Assembly: GCF_000311785.1 (NCBI RefSeq)
Contig: NZ_HE978537.1
Location: 185,788-249,787 of the forward strand
Direction: 5' to 3'
Length of the DNA stretch: 64,000 bases
From: Brevibacillus massiliensis
GTDB lineage: Bacteria; Bacillota; Bacilli; Brevibacillales; Brevibacillaceae
The position numbers and the translations under genes were made by a program. The notes beneath the pieces are model-generated. The model was not told the DNA's origin. It made no database searches and was given only the letters and a program-made list of their open reading frames with translations. Positions 32,890-42,999 of this stretch are shown one piece after another. The stretch's first letter is position 1. Every line of letters begins with the position of its first letter.

Positions 32890-34300
32890 ACGTTTTCGAT
32901 TTGGTTCTGCCTCTTTTTAAAAAGCTGCTGATCGGTCTGGCCGGATCGAAGCCGAGAATCTCATGCATCTCCTGCTGTTTTTTCGCTTCCTCATCCAATT
33001 CTGCGGGCTCTTCTTTTGCCTCTGCGGCCGCTTCCTTCATCTGCTGGAGAACTTCATTGTCATCCGCCGATTTTGCCGCGTCCGCCTGTCCCGCCGCGCT
33101 CTTCTGCTGCTGCTTGTGCTTTTGCGGCGTAATCAGGAAAAACGCGATGACTGCAAACAGGAGCGTTAAAGAAGCGATCGAGTAAAACATCACATTGGTG
33201 GAGAAGCCAAGCAGCCAGGTAAAGACAGGCGGCCCGACAGCCACGCCGATAAACCGGACGCCGTTGTACAGCGAGGTGATCATGCCTCGCTCCGATTTTT
33301 TTACGGCCCCGATAATCATGCTGTTCAGGCAGGGCAGGATCATCCCGGTGCCGATGCTGCCGATGACCAGAATGCCGACCAACAGGTAGACGTTTTTCAT
33401 GAAGCTGGCCAGCAGGTAAGATAAGGAGAGCAGCAGCATTCCCGCAATGATAAATACCCGCATCAGCGTCAGCTTCTTTTTGATGATCGCCCCCGACAGA
33501 TAGGCGGTTATGCTCATCGCCAACAGCGGGATCGCCAGAAAGCCTCCTTTTAATACTCCGTCGATGCCGTATTTCTCCTCGAAGAGATCAGACAGGTAAA
33601 ACAGCACGCCAAACAGCGTGAACAGGCAAATGCTGCCGATGAAAAAAGCGGGAACCAGCCACTTGCCATGCTTCTTAAACACCTGCTTGATCGAGCCCAG
33701 GTACTGTTTGAAGGGCATCGGTTCTTTCTTTCGCTGCTTTTCCTTGACGAAGAAGGCGAAAAACAGCAGCGTAATGCCGCAAATGATCGGAAAGGCGAGA
33801 AACACCATGTACCAGGCGATCAGGGCCAGCAAGGAGCCGATGATCGGACTGAGCACCTTGCCCAACCCGTTTGAGGTTTCCAACAGGCCAAGCGCCCTGC
33901 TTTCCGCGGCGCCGTTAAACAAGTCCCCCACCAGCGCCATCGCGATTGGCGCAGTACCGGCAGCGCCAATTCCCTGGAGCACGCGGCCGATCATGATGAT
34001 CGTGTACGGGTTTTTCCACCAGAGCGCAGCCAATCCGGCCAGCAGTCCGCCGATTCCGTACACCGACAGAGCGATTAATACGACCGCCTTCCGGTTAAAC
34101 CGATCGGACAGGTAGCCAGCAAGCGGAATCACGATTCCTGCGGAAATCGAGAAAGCGGTAATGAGCAAGCTGGACTGTAACGACGTTAAATGCAACACAG
34201 ATTTCATGGTCGGGAGCACCGGGATCAACATGGAGTTGCCCAGCACCATGACCAGCGGAACACCAGCCAAACCAAAGAGATTCTTCGTGCTTTGAGCCAT
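32888..34300 (-). CDS. MFS drug-efflux-type transporter with a long charged C-terminal tail
   Basis: The 470-residue protein has about twelve transmembrane segments and the MFS loop motif GYLSDRFNRK (~60), with the efflux-type GRVLQGIGAAGTAP region (~105). After the last helix (~390) there is an ~80-residue cytoplasmic tail rich in K, E, Q and A, unusual for this family. The start at 34300 follows GAGGAGTGG; upstream in-frame codons lack a site. It lies downstream of the enolase-superfamily gene, 17 bases away, so the pair is probably one transcript, perhaps exporting or importing a substrate of that enzyme. Confidence 0.88.
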   Translation of the reverse strand: MAQSTKNLFGLAGVPLVMVLGNSMLIPVLPTMKSVLHLTSLQSSLLITAFSISAGIVIPLAGYLSDRFNRKAVVLIALSVYGIGGLLAGLAALWWKNPYTIIMIGRVLQGIGAAGTAPIAMALVGDLFNGAAESRALGLLETSNGLGKVLSPIIGSLLALIAWYMVFLAFPIICGITLLFFAFFVKEKQRKKEPMPFKQYLGSIKQVFKKHGKWLVPAFFIGSICLFTLFGVLFYLSDLFEEKYGIDGVLKGGFLAIPLLAMSITAYLSGAIIKKKLTLMRVFIIAGMLLLSLSYLLASFMKNVYLLVGILVIGSIGTGMILPCLNSMIIGAVKKSERGMITSLYNGVRFIGVAVGPPVFTWLLGFSTNVMFYSIASLTLLFAVIAFFLITPQKHKQQQKSAAGQADAAKSADDNEVLQQMKEAAAEAKEEPAELDEEAKKQQEMHEILGFDPARPISSFLKRGRTKSKT

Positions 34301-34317
34301 GTCCACTCCTCGTCTCT

Positions 34318-35439
34318 TTAGATGTATGTTCTCTCGTCCCAACGAAAGGCAGCGATTCGCTCAAGATCGAGCTCCACTCCAAGCCCAACGCCGTCGGGAA
34401 GCGTCACCCTCCCGCCGCTTGGCGCCAGGGGCACAAGCTGCTGAAGGGGATTTTCCATCACGTCCCACTCTACCGGTTCCAGTTCCTCGTCGGCCATTTT
34501 ACTCCAGGGCGGCAGGCATGCTTGGGCGAATAGGGCGTAAAGCCTGGACAGCGCTCCATCGAAAGCATGCGGTGAGACGCGCAGCCCAAACTGTCTGATT
34601 GTCTCCAGGGTGGAGCGGTAACTGTCAATTCCATCCAAATGCATCGTATCAGGCTGGGCGATATCGATTGCGCCTTGCGCCAGCAGGGGTAAAAACTGTT
34701 CTGCCGACTGCAGGTTCTCGCCGCCCGCCAGCGGGATAGACAGCCGGGAGCGAAGCAGCTTGTAATCAGCCGTTCGATTCATCGGCAGCGGCTCTTCCAA
34801 CCACAGCAGGTTATCCCATTGCGAAAACAAGCGCTGCCACTCCATGGCCGTGGCGGCATCGTAACTTTGATTGGCGTCGAGAGCGATTTGCACCGCGCCT
34901 GCCAGTGAACTTTGCAGCGCCTGAATGTGCTTTTGGTCTTCCGCGATCCGCTTCCCGCCGATCTTTACCTTTACTTTGTCGAATCCGGCTGCGACCGCCT
35001 GTTCGACCAGCTTGATCGAATGACGCTGCCAGTCAGGCCGATCGCTGTAGGATTGAAAAGAAGCGTAGACCGGTACTTGGGCTTGCCATCTGCCGCCCCA
35101 GAGGTCACAGATCGAAAGCCCGGCGGCCTTGGCGGCAATTTCGGTGAGCGCCATGCTGACTCCCGTGGCTATTCGCTGATGCCATTTGTTGATTATTTTC
35201 ACCAATGGACGTCGATTCGTTGCTGCTTTTCCAATCAAAAACGGGACGATTCGCTCGCGAAACCCGAGCTCCAGCGTAGGCAGCCAGTCGACGCATTCTC
35301 CCCAGCCTTCGAGACCGCTCTCTGTCCTCAGGCGAAACAGACAGCAGGTCCGGTATTTTTTGTAGCCGTTGGCATCTCCGTACGGCTGCGGCAGGCGGTA
35401 CAGCAGCGGAAACGTGTCAACCTGTTTAATCGTCACCAT
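34318..35439 (-). CDS. Enolase-superfamily enzyme (mandelate racemase/muconate cycloisomerase group)
   Basis: The 373-residue protein has the catalytic set of the muconate-lactonising subgroup: K-x-K in KVKIG (~165), metal ligands in DANQS (~193), WLEEPLP (~220) and AGGENL (~244), and a later SPHAFD (~298). Members include o-succinylbenzoate synthase, dipeptide epimerases and N-succinylamino-acid racemases; which one is not clear. No other menaquinone gene is nearby, so MenC is unlikely. The ATG lies within the last 14 bases of yteA. Confidence 0.85.
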   Translation of the reverse strand: MVTIKQVDTFPLLYRLPQPYGDANGYKKYRTCCLFRLRTESGLEGWGECVDWLPTLELGFRERIVPFLIGKAATNRRPLVKIINKWHQRIATGVSMALTEIAAKAAGLSICDLWGGRWQAQVPVYASFQSYSDRPDWQRHSIKLVEQAVAAGFDKVKVKIGGKRIAEDQKHIQALQSSLAGAVQIALDANQSYDAATAMEWQRLFSQWDNLLWLEEPLPMNRTADYKLLRSRLSIPLAGGENLQSAEQFLPLLAQGAIDIAQPDTMHLDGIDSYRSTLETIRQFGLRVSPHAFDGALSRLYALFAQACLPPWSKMADEELEPVEWDVMENPLQQLVPLAPSGGRVTLPDGVGLGVELDLERIAAFRWDERTYI

Positions 35440-36217
35440 TGCTGATGTCCTCTACTCCCGGTCCGGCGCCATCCTGATCCTCCAACTCGCGCAGGTACTC
35501 CTCATAACGAATAGAATTCCCTTTTCCTTCCCCTTTTTCCATATACGCTTCATACTGGAATCCACGGTTAAAATGGACGCTGTCCGGGCCGTGATAGCCG
35601 TGAATATCGGTGTAGGCGATCTGCTCTACCGGTTCGACAAAGCCGTCCGGCTCGCCTGATTCAATCATCATGTCATTGTAGTCCGTCTTGTCGTTGTCCT
35701 CGTAAGACCAAGGCGTGCTGGACGTACCCCAATTCTCTACGATCTGCCAGGTGTCTTCTCCGTCAAAAGCATTGGTGTCATCCCGCTCATCCAGCGATGA
35801 GCGGCCAAACGGGGGCATTTCAATTTGTTCTTCAATCGGCCGCTGATCATTCACGTCGGGGGCCGGAGCGTGTTCTTTGCAGGTGAGGGTATGGGGAATC
35901 GCTTCCAGCCGCTCTGCCGGTATCGGCTGGCCGCAGACGCTGCAGTACCCGTAACTGCCATCCTCCATCCGGCTCAGGGCCTGATCGATCTGACGCATTG
36001 TCTCTCGGTCGAGGAAGTACAGGGCGATGTCCTTCTCCCGTTCGAACATCTCTGTGCCGATATCTGCCGGGTGGTTGTCGTACATGGAAAACTCGGAGAA
36101 GGATTCGGACATCTGGTTCTCCAGGTTGTAGCGATTATTTTCTTCCAGGCTTGCCAGCAGGCTCTCCTTTTCGTCCAACAGCCGCCGCTTCAGCTTCGCG
36201 AGCAACTCCTTGTCCAT
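35426..36217 (-). CDS. yteA: YteA-family sporulation protein (DksA/TraR zinc finger)
   Basis: The 263-residue protein has an N-terminal coiled-coil (~1-60), a DksA/TraR-type zinc finger (CSVCGQPIPAERL with a downstream TCKEH, ~92-115) and a long acidic C-terminal region, as in B. subtilis YteA. Its role in sporulating cells is not well defined. GAAGGTGCTCAC precedes the ATG. A CATACTA box upstream suggests forespore-type sigma control, but this is weak evidence. Confidence 0.88.
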   Translation of the reverse strand: MDKELLAKLKRRLLDEKESLLASLEENNRYNLENQMSESFSEFSMYDNHPADIGTEMFEREKDIALYFLDRETMRQIDQALSRMEDGSYGYCSVCGQPIPAERLEAIPHTLTCKEHAPAPDVNDQRPIEEQIEMPPFGRSSLDERDDTNAFDGEDTWQIVENWGTSSTPWSYEDNDKTDYNDMMIESGEPDGFVEPVEQIAYTDIHGYHGPDSVHFNRGFQYEAYMEKGEGKGNSIRYEEYLRELEDQDGAGPGVEDISNGDD

Positions 36218-36248
36218 GTGAGCACCTTCCTTTGTCGTTCTATTTGGC

Positions 36249-36255
36249 TAGTATG
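36249..36255 (-). promoter_or_regulatory. Possible sporulation-sigma -10 box before yteA
   Basis: On the minus strand the bases are CATACTA, the ideal -10 of sigma-G/F. No convincing -35 is seen at 17-18 bases upstream. The site lies 32 bases from the yteA ATG. Confidence 0.3.
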
Positions 36256-36357
36256 CCTCAAGTCGTTCCATCGAAAACTTTGCTTTGCACAGCTTTTTTG
36301 GAGGGCCTGTCGTTGTGGCCGAAGGGCTTGTTTTTGCATTTATGCTTCAGTGGACAA

Positions 36358-36387
36358 GTATTAGCTGAAACTAGTCCGTTCATAATA
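36358..36387 (+). promoter_or_regulatory. Sigma-G-like promoter of the ger operon
   Basis: GTATT (36358-36362), 18 bases, then CATAATA (36381-36387). The -10 matches CATNHTA fully and the -35 matches GHATR except the last base. Germinant-receptor operons are generally made in the forespore under sigma-G, so this fits. The first start codon is ~57 bases downstream. Confidence 0.6.
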
Positions 36388-36444
36388 AGATGAATCATTT
36401 TGAACGGTACATAACCAAAAATCTTACATCAGGTGATGGTGTTT

Positions 36445-37929
36445 ATGTTCTGGAAAAAAGGTAAGCGTGGCAACAACGATCGGAAAGATAAACCTCAGAA
36501 TGCGACCCAGACAGCAGTAACGCTGGATGGCCTCAGACAATTTTTAGCCAACATGGAAGATGCAGAGATCATTCAACGCCAAACCAAAACAGGCCAAAAA
36601 ATAACACTTGTTTATATCAGAACCTTAATCGACCAGGAACGTTTAAATGAATCCGTAATGGAACCGCTTACCCACTGTTCTCATGACACGATTCACGAAT
36701 GTATAGCAACCTCCAGGCTAACAAATATCACCACTGTAGCGGAGGCAAAAAAACAGTTGGTACAAGGCTCCATACTGCTGAATGATTTGTCGCAGAATAA
36801 ATGGTGGGCGGTACATCTGGAAAATCCATTGAGTCGCGGCATCGAATCATCTGCAACGGAAACGATCATATACGGAGCGAGAGACAGCTTCAGTGAACAA
36901 ATTGAAAAAAATATCACGTTGATTCGCAGACGGCTGCCAATCACTGCCCTAAAAACGGAGAAGTTTACAATCGGTTCGCTAAGTCAAACAACAGTTGTAC
37001 TCATGTATATTGAAGGGTTAACCAACCCTGATCATATTTCCAATGCGAGAAGCAAACTCTCCGCTATTGATTTTGATCAATTTCTTGATTCGTCCGAGGT
37101 TGCCTTTTTTATGGAAGATCATATACACAGCATCTTTCCACAGTTTCAAGAAACCGACCGCCCGGATGCCTGCGCATACTCATTGGGCTTGGGTAAACTA
37201 ATTTTTTTGGTAGACAATACGCCATATGCCTTAATTGCTCCGATCACATTTTTTAATCTTTTTCAGTCTCCCGAAGATTACTTTCTTCGCTGGATCGTTG
37301 CCAGCTTTTTTCGTTGTATTCGATATCTCAGCTTTGTTCTTGCGGTGACACTGATCCCTCTCTATGTAGCGTTAACAACACATCACTATCAGATGATTCC
37401 ACTGGAAATTATTTCGGTTTTACTGGAATCCAGGAGCAAGCTTCCCTTTACTCCCTTTTGGGAAGCGTTCCTAATGCTGATGACATTAGAGGTCATAAAA
37501 GAAGCAAGTCTGAGAATGCCGACAAAATCAGGTCAAACATTGGGAGTGATAGGCGGTATTGTCATTGGTCAAGCTACGGTTGCAGCCGGGTTCGCCAGTA
37601 AAGTGTTAATTGTTCTGGTTGGTATTTCCGCCATCGCTTCATTTTTGGTCCCCAATTACGAAGTGACCAAATCCAGCACGCTCATTCAATTTTTTTTCCT
37701 TGTACTTTCGGCTATTCTGGGGGTTTTTGGAATAGCACTGGGGGGAATAGCAGTTCTCGCTCACTTAAATGGACTTACTTCTCTCAAGCAACCGTATTTT
37801 GCTCCTGTAACTCCATTTTATAGAAAAGATTGGATAGATCTTTTCATTCGAGGTCCCCTGCTTTGGATGAAAACGCGCCCTGAGTATGTGTCTCCCCTTC
37901 AGAAATGGCGGTCCAACCGAAGGAGATGA
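36445..37929 (+). CDS. gerA-like: Spore germinant receptor A subunit (GerA family)
   Basis: The 494-residue protein has an N-terminal soluble domain (~1-265), then four to five hydrophobic segments with PLEIISVLLESRSKLPFTPFWEAF and EASLRMPTKSGQTLGVIGG, which are hallmarks of GerAA-type subunits. It sits in the spore inner membrane with the B and C subunits and takes part in germinant sensing. I choose ATG 36445 because AGGTGATG is seven bases upstream; the in-frame GTG/ATG before it overlap that site. The coding bases are clearly richer in A/T than the flanks. Confidence 0.93.
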   Translation: MFWKKGKRGNNDRKDKPQNATQTAVTLDGLRQFLANMEDAEIIQRQTKTGQKITLVYIRTLIDQERLNESVMEPLTHCSHDTIHECIATSRLTNITTVAEAKKQLVQGSILLNDLSQNKWWAVHLENPLSRGIESSATETIIYGARDSFSEQIEKNITLIRRRLPITALKTEKFTIGSLSQTTVVLMYIEGLTNPDHISNARSKLSAIDFDQFLDSSEVAFFMEDHIHSIFPQFQETDRPDACAYSLGLGKLIFLVDNTPYALIAPITFFNLFQSPEDYFLRWIVASFFRCIRYLSFVLAVTLIPLYVALTTHHYQMIPLEIISVLLESRSKLPFTPFWEAFLMLMTLEVIKEASLRMPTKSGQTLGVIGGIVIGQATVAAGFASKVLIVLVGISAIASFLVPNYEVTKSSTLIQFFFLVLSAILGVFGIALGGIAVLAHLNGLTSLKQPYFAPVTPFYRKDWIDLFIRGPLLWMKTRPEYVSPLQKWRSNRRR

Positions 37930-37933
37930 TTAC

Positions 37934-39040
37934 ATGGCAACATTTGCAAGTTCATCTACCTATAGCGGCGTTTATGTTGTATTCATGGTGAACAGGTTGC
38001 AAATCCTATTCACTATTCTGATCTTGCCTATGTATTTGGTACATTCCTACATGATTTGGGGAATTATCGCAATAGGAATTCTGTCACAGCTTAATCTGCT
38101 GATTCTATCGAAATGGTTTTCTTCCGATTTTGCTGCAAAGGGTTACAACGGGTTTGTGGAGCTTTTCGGTGAGAGGACGGTTCGTTTATTTGTCATTGCC
38201 GGGTTGTTCCCCATATTACTCAATATCGTCGTAAACACACTAGGTTATGTCCAAATGGTCCATACATTTATATTTCCCTCTATGGATAACAAATGGCTGA
38301 TTTTATCCATATTCCTGGTGGGCTGTTATGTTGCCGCTAAAGGGATGGCGAATACAATCCGTTTTGTTATGATCGCCTTTTTAAGCGGGGCTTGGATCAT
38401 TCTGCTGTTCCTTCCTTTATTCTTTCCGCCGGAAGCTTCGCTTTACGATTTATATCCCCTGGTCCCAACAGACTGGTCCATAGGCCCTTGGAAATCGTGG
38501 CTGGCCTTATGGTCATCTTTTTCAGGACCGGAATATTTAATATGTTTGACTACATGGTTAAGCCCACAACAAAAGATACGAAAATATTTAACTTTGGCGA
38601 ATGCCATTACCGTCTTTGAATATGTGTATTTGTTCGTAGCATCGTTATTGTTTTTTGGTCCCCATTACTTGAACGCAATCAATTTTCCCGTGGTTCATAT
38701 GGGCCGTTACCTGCAGTCTCCCGTAATTGAGCGGATTGATACGATTTTGCTCTCCATACATATGTTTAATTACGTGTTTGCTATTGCCATCTTGTTGTTA
38801 TGCTTCTATGGGGCTGTTCGAATTATCTTGGGAAGATTGCATAAACAGACCACCCGAACCGGATATGTGTCAGCTTGTCTCGTGATACTTATTTGTATGT
38901 TCATTGTAGATAAGTGGTTTTGGAATGCGACCGCGAGAGAAAACTTCTGGGTGACCTTACAGATGTGGTTGGGAGCATTCACCTACTCCCTCATTCCGGT
39001 ATTTCTTCTGTTGGCGATTAAACGAAAGGGAGCTGTCTAA
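37934..39040 (+). CDS. gerB-like: Spore germinant receptor B subunit (GerAB-type permease)
   Basis: The 368-residue protein has about ten transmembrane segments and belongs to the spore germination permease family, related to APC amino acid transporters. The B subunit is thought to bind the germinant, often an amino acid. The ATG at 37934 has AGGAGATGATT upstream. It follows the A subunit by four bases and runs into the C subunit after one. Confidence 0.93.
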   Translation: MATFASSSTYSGVYVVFMVNRLQILFTILILPMYLVHSYMIWGIIAIGILSQLNLLILSKWFSSDFAAKGYNGFVELFGERTVRLFVIAGLFPILLNIVVNTLGYVQMVHTFIFPSMDNKWLILSIFLVGCYVAAKGMANTIRFVMIAFLSGAWIILLFLPLFFPPEASLYDLYPLVPTDWSIGPWKSWLALWSSFSGPEYLICLTTWLSPQQKIRKYLTLANAITVFEYVYLFVASLLFFGPHYLNAINFPVVHMGRYLQSPVIERIDTILLSIHMFNYVFAIAILLLCFYGAVRIILGRLHKQTTRTGYVSACLVILICMFIVDKWFWNATARENFWVTLQMWLGAFTYSLIPVFLLLAIKRKGAV

Positions 39041-39041
39041 T

Positions 39042-40127
39042 ATGGTGCATAGGAAACGGGCAGTGTTATTGGCCTTCTTCTTTAGTATTGTGTTAACCAC
39101 GGGGTGTTCTCCGTTTGTGGAGAACAATACAATCGAAGAGATCGCCCCAGTGACTTTTTGGTATGTAAGCAGTGGTGGAGAAGGAAAGCTAAAAATCAGC
39201 ACGTTGGTGCCGCCTCTGGTCAAAGAAAAAAAGCGTCTGCTCACGCTACAGGTTGAACTTGTGAAGCAAGGGATCAAGCAATTCAATTTAATCAATTACC
39301 GTGAATTGAAAGCCGGACAAACTCGCATGTTGCTCATCAGCGAAGAACTTGCGAAACAGGGAGTCATTTCGTTGATTAATACCTTGTTGACAGACCCTGA
39401 ACTTTCTCAACGTCTTTATCTGGCAGTTGTAAGAGGAAATTTCGAAGACTACATAAGGAATCAATTGAATGCGCAGCCAAGCCTTGATTATTTTCTTTAT
39501 GCCATGTTGAAACACTACGAAAAACATTATCAAGGTGAAATGACGATCGTCAATCTGCACCAATTTATGAAAAAGTTATACTCCCGATTTTCCGATCCGA
39601 TATTACCAGTCTTCAAGGCCAACAAAAGCAGTTTCACTTACGAGGGAACCGCTTTTTTCAGAAATGACAAACTAGCAGCGACCATCAAAACTATGGACGA
39701 TCAACTCTTCCAACTGTTTGACAACGATTACTACGTCAAGATTCTTGCTATGCCAGCGTTATCCGTCACGATCGGCCGTGTCCGCTCAACTGTTCATATG
39801 GAATTAGATGCCAATTATTCGTCACTGTCAATCAAAATAGATTTGAGCGGCAGAATTGAAGAATATCGGGGTGAGAAGAATATCCTCTATCCGGAAGAAG
39901 TAGCGAATCTCACGAACGAGATCAAATCCTATTTGGAGAAAAACACAAAGGCGTTATTTAAGAAAATGCAACAAGAGAAAGTGGATCCTCTGCAAGTAGG
40001 AAACCTCTCCCTCCACCCTTTTGCGAAGCCGCTTAAGAAAGAAGAGTGGTCAAGATACTGGCAACAAATGAAGATTAACGTCGACTATCAGCTTCATCTT
40101 CAACCTTTAATCAATATAAAAAAATAA
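39042..40127 (+). CDS. gerC-like: Spore germinant receptor C subunit, lipoprotein (GerAC-type)
   Basis: The 361-residue protein starts with a positively charged signal peptide and a lipobox LTTGC, with Cys22 as the expected lipid-modified residue. The rest matches the GerAC fold in three domains, ending with VDYQLHLQPL. It is anchored at the spore inner membrane. AAAGGGAG lies upstream. The operon A-B-C is complete and ends in a shared terminator with ileS. Confidence 0.92.
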   Translation: MVHRKRAVLLAFFFSIVLTTGCSPFVENNTIEEIAPVTFWYVSSGGEGKLKISTLVPPLVKEKKRLLTLQVELVKQGIKQFNLINYRELKAGQTRMLLISEELAKQGVISLINTLLTDPELSQRLYLAVVRGNFEDYIRNQLNAQPSLDYFLYAMLKHYEKHYQGEMTIVNLHQFMKKLYSRFSDPILPVFKANKSSFTYEGTAFFRNDKLAATIKTMDDQLFQLFDNDYYVKILAMPALSVTIGRVRSTVHMELDANYSSLSIKIDLSGRIEEYRGEKNILYPEEVANLTNEIKSYLEKNTKALFKKMQQEKVDPLQVGNLSLHPFAKPLKKEEWSRYWQQMKINVDYQLHLQPLINIKK

Positions 40128-40167
40128 CCTCCTCCACTGGCATTTGTTCAGCCAGTGAGGAGGCTTT
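40117..40167. terminator. Shared terminator of gerC (plus) and ileS (minus)
   Basis: CCTCCTCCACTGGC (40128-40141) and GCCAGTGAGGAGG (40151-40163) form a long stem. On the minus strand it is followed by TTATTTTTTT, a good terminator for ileS; on the plus strand only CTTTG follows. Confidence 0.85.
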
Positions 40168-40182
40168 GCAGAGCATTAAACA

Positions 40183-42969
40183 CTATTGTACGTCGGCAAA
40201 ATGTTCTTCTACGATCGAGGCGCAGCGGCCGCACACTTCAGGATGTGCCGGATTGATCCCTACATCCGGTTTGACGATCCGGCAGCGCTCACACTTGACG
40301 CCTTCAGCGGGCAAGACCCGTACAGAAATCCCTTCCAGCGCCATTGCTTCTGCGGGTGCCGCCTCCGCCGGCGAGTGAAGGTCGACATGGGCGACGATAA
40401 ACAGGTCAGCCAACTCGTTCATCTTCGTCAGCGTCTGGTACGCTTTTTCACCCGGGTACAGCTCCAGCTTGGCGTCGACGGAGTTGCCGAACACCTTTTG
40501 GCGGCGGGCTTCTTCCATCGCTTTCAGCACCTCGTCGCGGATCTCAAGGAAGTCGTTCCACTTGACTTCCGCCTCAGCGCCAAACGCCAGGTGCTGCTCA
40601 TTAGGGCGCGGCATATCGGTCAACTGTACGCTCGCCTCGGAGACACCCGGAATGTAGCGCCAGACCTCATCGGCCGTATGCGGCAAGATCGGGGCGACCA
40701 GCCGGACCAAATCCAGCAGGACGTCGTACATGACGGTCTGGGCCGCCCGTCTTTTCACGCTGTCAGGCGCCTCGACATACAGGCGATCCTTGCAGATATC
40801 CAGGTAGAAAGCGGACAGGTCGATCGTACAGAAGTTGTGCACCGTATGGAAGACCGTATGGAATTGGTATTCGTCGTAAGCCTTGATCACGCGATCCGTC
40901 ACTTTGGCCGCCTTTGCCAGCACGAAGCGGTCCAGTTCGTTCAGCTGCTCGTAGGAAACGCGGTCTTTTGCCGGATCAAAGCCGTTCAGGTTCCCCAGCA
41001 GAAAGCGGAACGTATTGCGGATTTTGCGGTACACTTCGGCGATCTGGCTGAGAATCGCATCAGAGATGCGCTGGTCTGCCTGGTAATCGACGGAAGCGAC
41101 CCACAGGCGCAAGATGTCCGCTCCCAGCTTGTCGACCACCTCTTGCGGCACGATGACGTTGCCCAGTGATTTCGACATCTTGCGGCCTTCGCCGTCCAGC
41201 GTAAAGCCGTGGCTGAGCACTCCCTTGTAAGGAGCTTTGCCGTGCACGGCGACAGAGGTGGACAAGGACGAGTTGAACCAGCCGCGATACTGGTCGGACC
41301 CTTCCAGGTAGAGGTCGGCCGGCCAGACGAGATCATCGCGCTCGGCCAGAACCGCCTCATGGCTGGAACCGGAGTCAAACCAAACGTCCATGATATCCGT
41401 CTCTTTGCGGAATTCCTTCGCTCCGCAGCTCGGACAGGTCAGCCCCTGCGGTACCAGCTCCGCAGCATCGCGGGAGAACCAGACCTGGGATCCTTCTTGG
41501 CGGAACAGCTTGGACACGTGGTCAATCGTCTGATCGTTGATGATCGCTTCATTACAGGACTTGCAGTAGAAGATCGGAATCGGCACGCCCCAGACCCGCT
41601 GGCGGGAAATGCACCAGTCGCCGCGGTCGGCCACCATGTTGGCCAGCCTGGTTTCGCCCCAGTGGGGAATCCACTTTACCTCCTTGATCGCGTCGAGGAG
41701 CTGCTGGCGGAACCCGTCAATGGAAGCAAACCACTGTTCGGTGGCACGGTAGATCACCGGTTTTTTCGTCCGCCAGTCGTGCGGATACGAGTGGGTGATG
41801 AAGCCCAGTTTCAGCAGCGCCCCTGTCTCCTTCAGCTTTTCCGTTACCGCTTTGTTGGCGTCTTCATAGAACAGTCCGGCAAATCCGGGCGCTTCATCGG
41901 TCATCTTCCCTTCGTGGTCGACCGGACAGAGCACGCCGATGCCGTACTTCATCCCGATGTTGAAGTCGTCCTCCCCATGTCCGGGAGCGGTGTGGACACA
42001 GCCCGTACCGGCGTCAAGCGTGACGTGCTCGCCGAGCAGCAGCGGCGATTCCCGATCGTAGAACGGATGGCTCGTGACGATTCCCTCCAGCTCCGCTCCT
42101 TTGATCGTGGACAGCACTTCGACAGACTCCCAGCCGATTTCCTTGGCAGCGGCTTCGACCAATCCGGAGGCGAGCAGGTATTTGGCTCCGTCCGCTTTGA
42201 CTACGCTGTACTCCAGTTCCGGGTGTACGCAGATGGCCAGGTTTGCCGGAATCGTCCACGGCGTCGTCGTCCAGATGACCACGCCTGTTTCCGTATCCAG
42301 CTTGCCCTTGCCGTCTTTTACCATGAAATTGACGTAGATGGACGGAGAGCGCTTGTCCTTGTACTCGATCTCTGCGTCGGCCAGCGCAGTCTCGGAAGAC
42401 GGCGACCAGTATACGGAGCGCAAGCCCTTGTAGATGTACCCCTTTTTCGCCATTTCGCCAAACACTTTGATCTGCCGCGCCTCGTACTCCGGACGCAGGG
42501 TCACATACGGATTGGCCCAATCTCCGCGCACTCCCAGCCGCTTAAACTGCGAACGCTGCTTGTCGATGTACGACCAGGCGTACTCTTCGCAACGTTTGCG
42601 GAAGTCGTTCACTTCGATATTGCGGCGATCCAGACCTTGCGCGTTGATGATCGCCTGCTCGATCGGCAGCCCGTGCGTATCCCAGCCGGGTACGTAAGGA
42701 GCGTGGAAACCGGCCATCGACTTGTAACGAACGATGAAGTCTTTCAAAATTTTATTCAAGGCGTGCCCGATGTGAATGTCTCCGTTGGCATACGGGGGGC
42801 CGTCATGCAGAACGAAGAAAGGGCGGCCCTTGGTGCGTTCCTGCACTTTGGCGTAAATGTCCAGCTCATCCCAGTGCGCCTGAATTTCCGGCTCACGGTT
42901 CGGCAGGTTGCCGCGCATCGGGAATTCCGTTTTGGGCAAGTTCAATGTTTTGCTATAGTCGATACTCAT
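40183..42969 (-). CDS. ileS: Isoleucyl-tRNA synthetase
   Basis: The ~928-residue class I synthetase charges tRNA-Ile and edits valine. HIGH is at 66-69 and KMSKS near 600. The C-terminal zinc-binding cysteines (CERCR and CGRCASI) mark the bacterial IleS1 type, normally mupirocin-sensitive. The ATG at 42969 follows GGAGTGA. It is preceded by an isoleucine T-box leader and lies at the end of the divIVA-ylm gene block, as in B. subtilis. Confidence 0.97.
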   Translation of the reverse strand: MSIDYSKTLNLPKTEFPMRGNLPNREPEIQAHWDELDIYAKVQERTKGRPFFVLHDGPPYANGDIHIGHALNKILKDFIVRYKSMAGFHAPYVPGWDTHGLPIEQAIINAQGLDRRNIEVNDFRKRCEEYAWSYIDKQRSQFKRLGVRGDWANPYVTLRPEYEARQIKVFGEMAKKGYIYKGLRSVYWSPSSETALADAEIEYKDKRSPSIYVNFMVKDGKGKLDTETGVVIWTTTPWTIPANLAICVHPELEYSVVKADGAKYLLASGLVEAAAKEIGWESVEVLSTIKGAELEGIVTSHPFYDRESPLLLGEHVTLDAGTGCVHTAPGHGEDDFNIGMKYGIGVLCPVDHEGKMTDEAPGFAGLFYEDANKAVTEKLKETGALLKLGFITHSYPHDWRTKKPVIYRATEQWFASIDGFRQQLLDAIKEVKWIPHWGETRLANMVADRGDWCISRQRVWGVPIPIFYCKSCNEAIINDQTIDHVSKLFRQEGSQVWFSRDAAELVPQGLTCPSCGAKEFRKETDIMDVWFDSGSSHEAVLAERDDLVWPADLYLEGSDQYRGWFNSSLSTSVAVHGKAPYKGVLSHGFTLDGEGRKMSKSLGNVIVPQEVVDKLGADILRLWVASVDYQADQRISDAILSQIAEVYRKIRNTFRFLLGNLNGFDPAKDRVSYEQLNELDRFVLAKAAKVTDRVIKAYDEYQFHTVFHTVHNFCTIDLSAFYLDICKDRLYVEAPDSVKRRAAQTVMYDVLLDLVRLVAPILPHTADEVWRYIPGVSEASVQLTDMPRPNEQHLAFGAEAEVKWNDFLEIRDEVLKAMEEARRQKVFGNSVDAKLELYPGEKAYQTLTKMNELADLFIVAHVDLHSPAEAAPAEAMALEGISVRVLPAEGVKCERCRIVKPDVGINPAHPEVCGRCASIVEEHFADVQ

Positions 42970-42999
42970 CACTGTCACTCCTACTATTTGCTGTATTGG

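Noticed and set aside
34318-35439. menC (o-succinylbenzoate synthase)
   Set aside because: The fold fits, but no other men genes are near and the specificity residues cannot be judged by eye.
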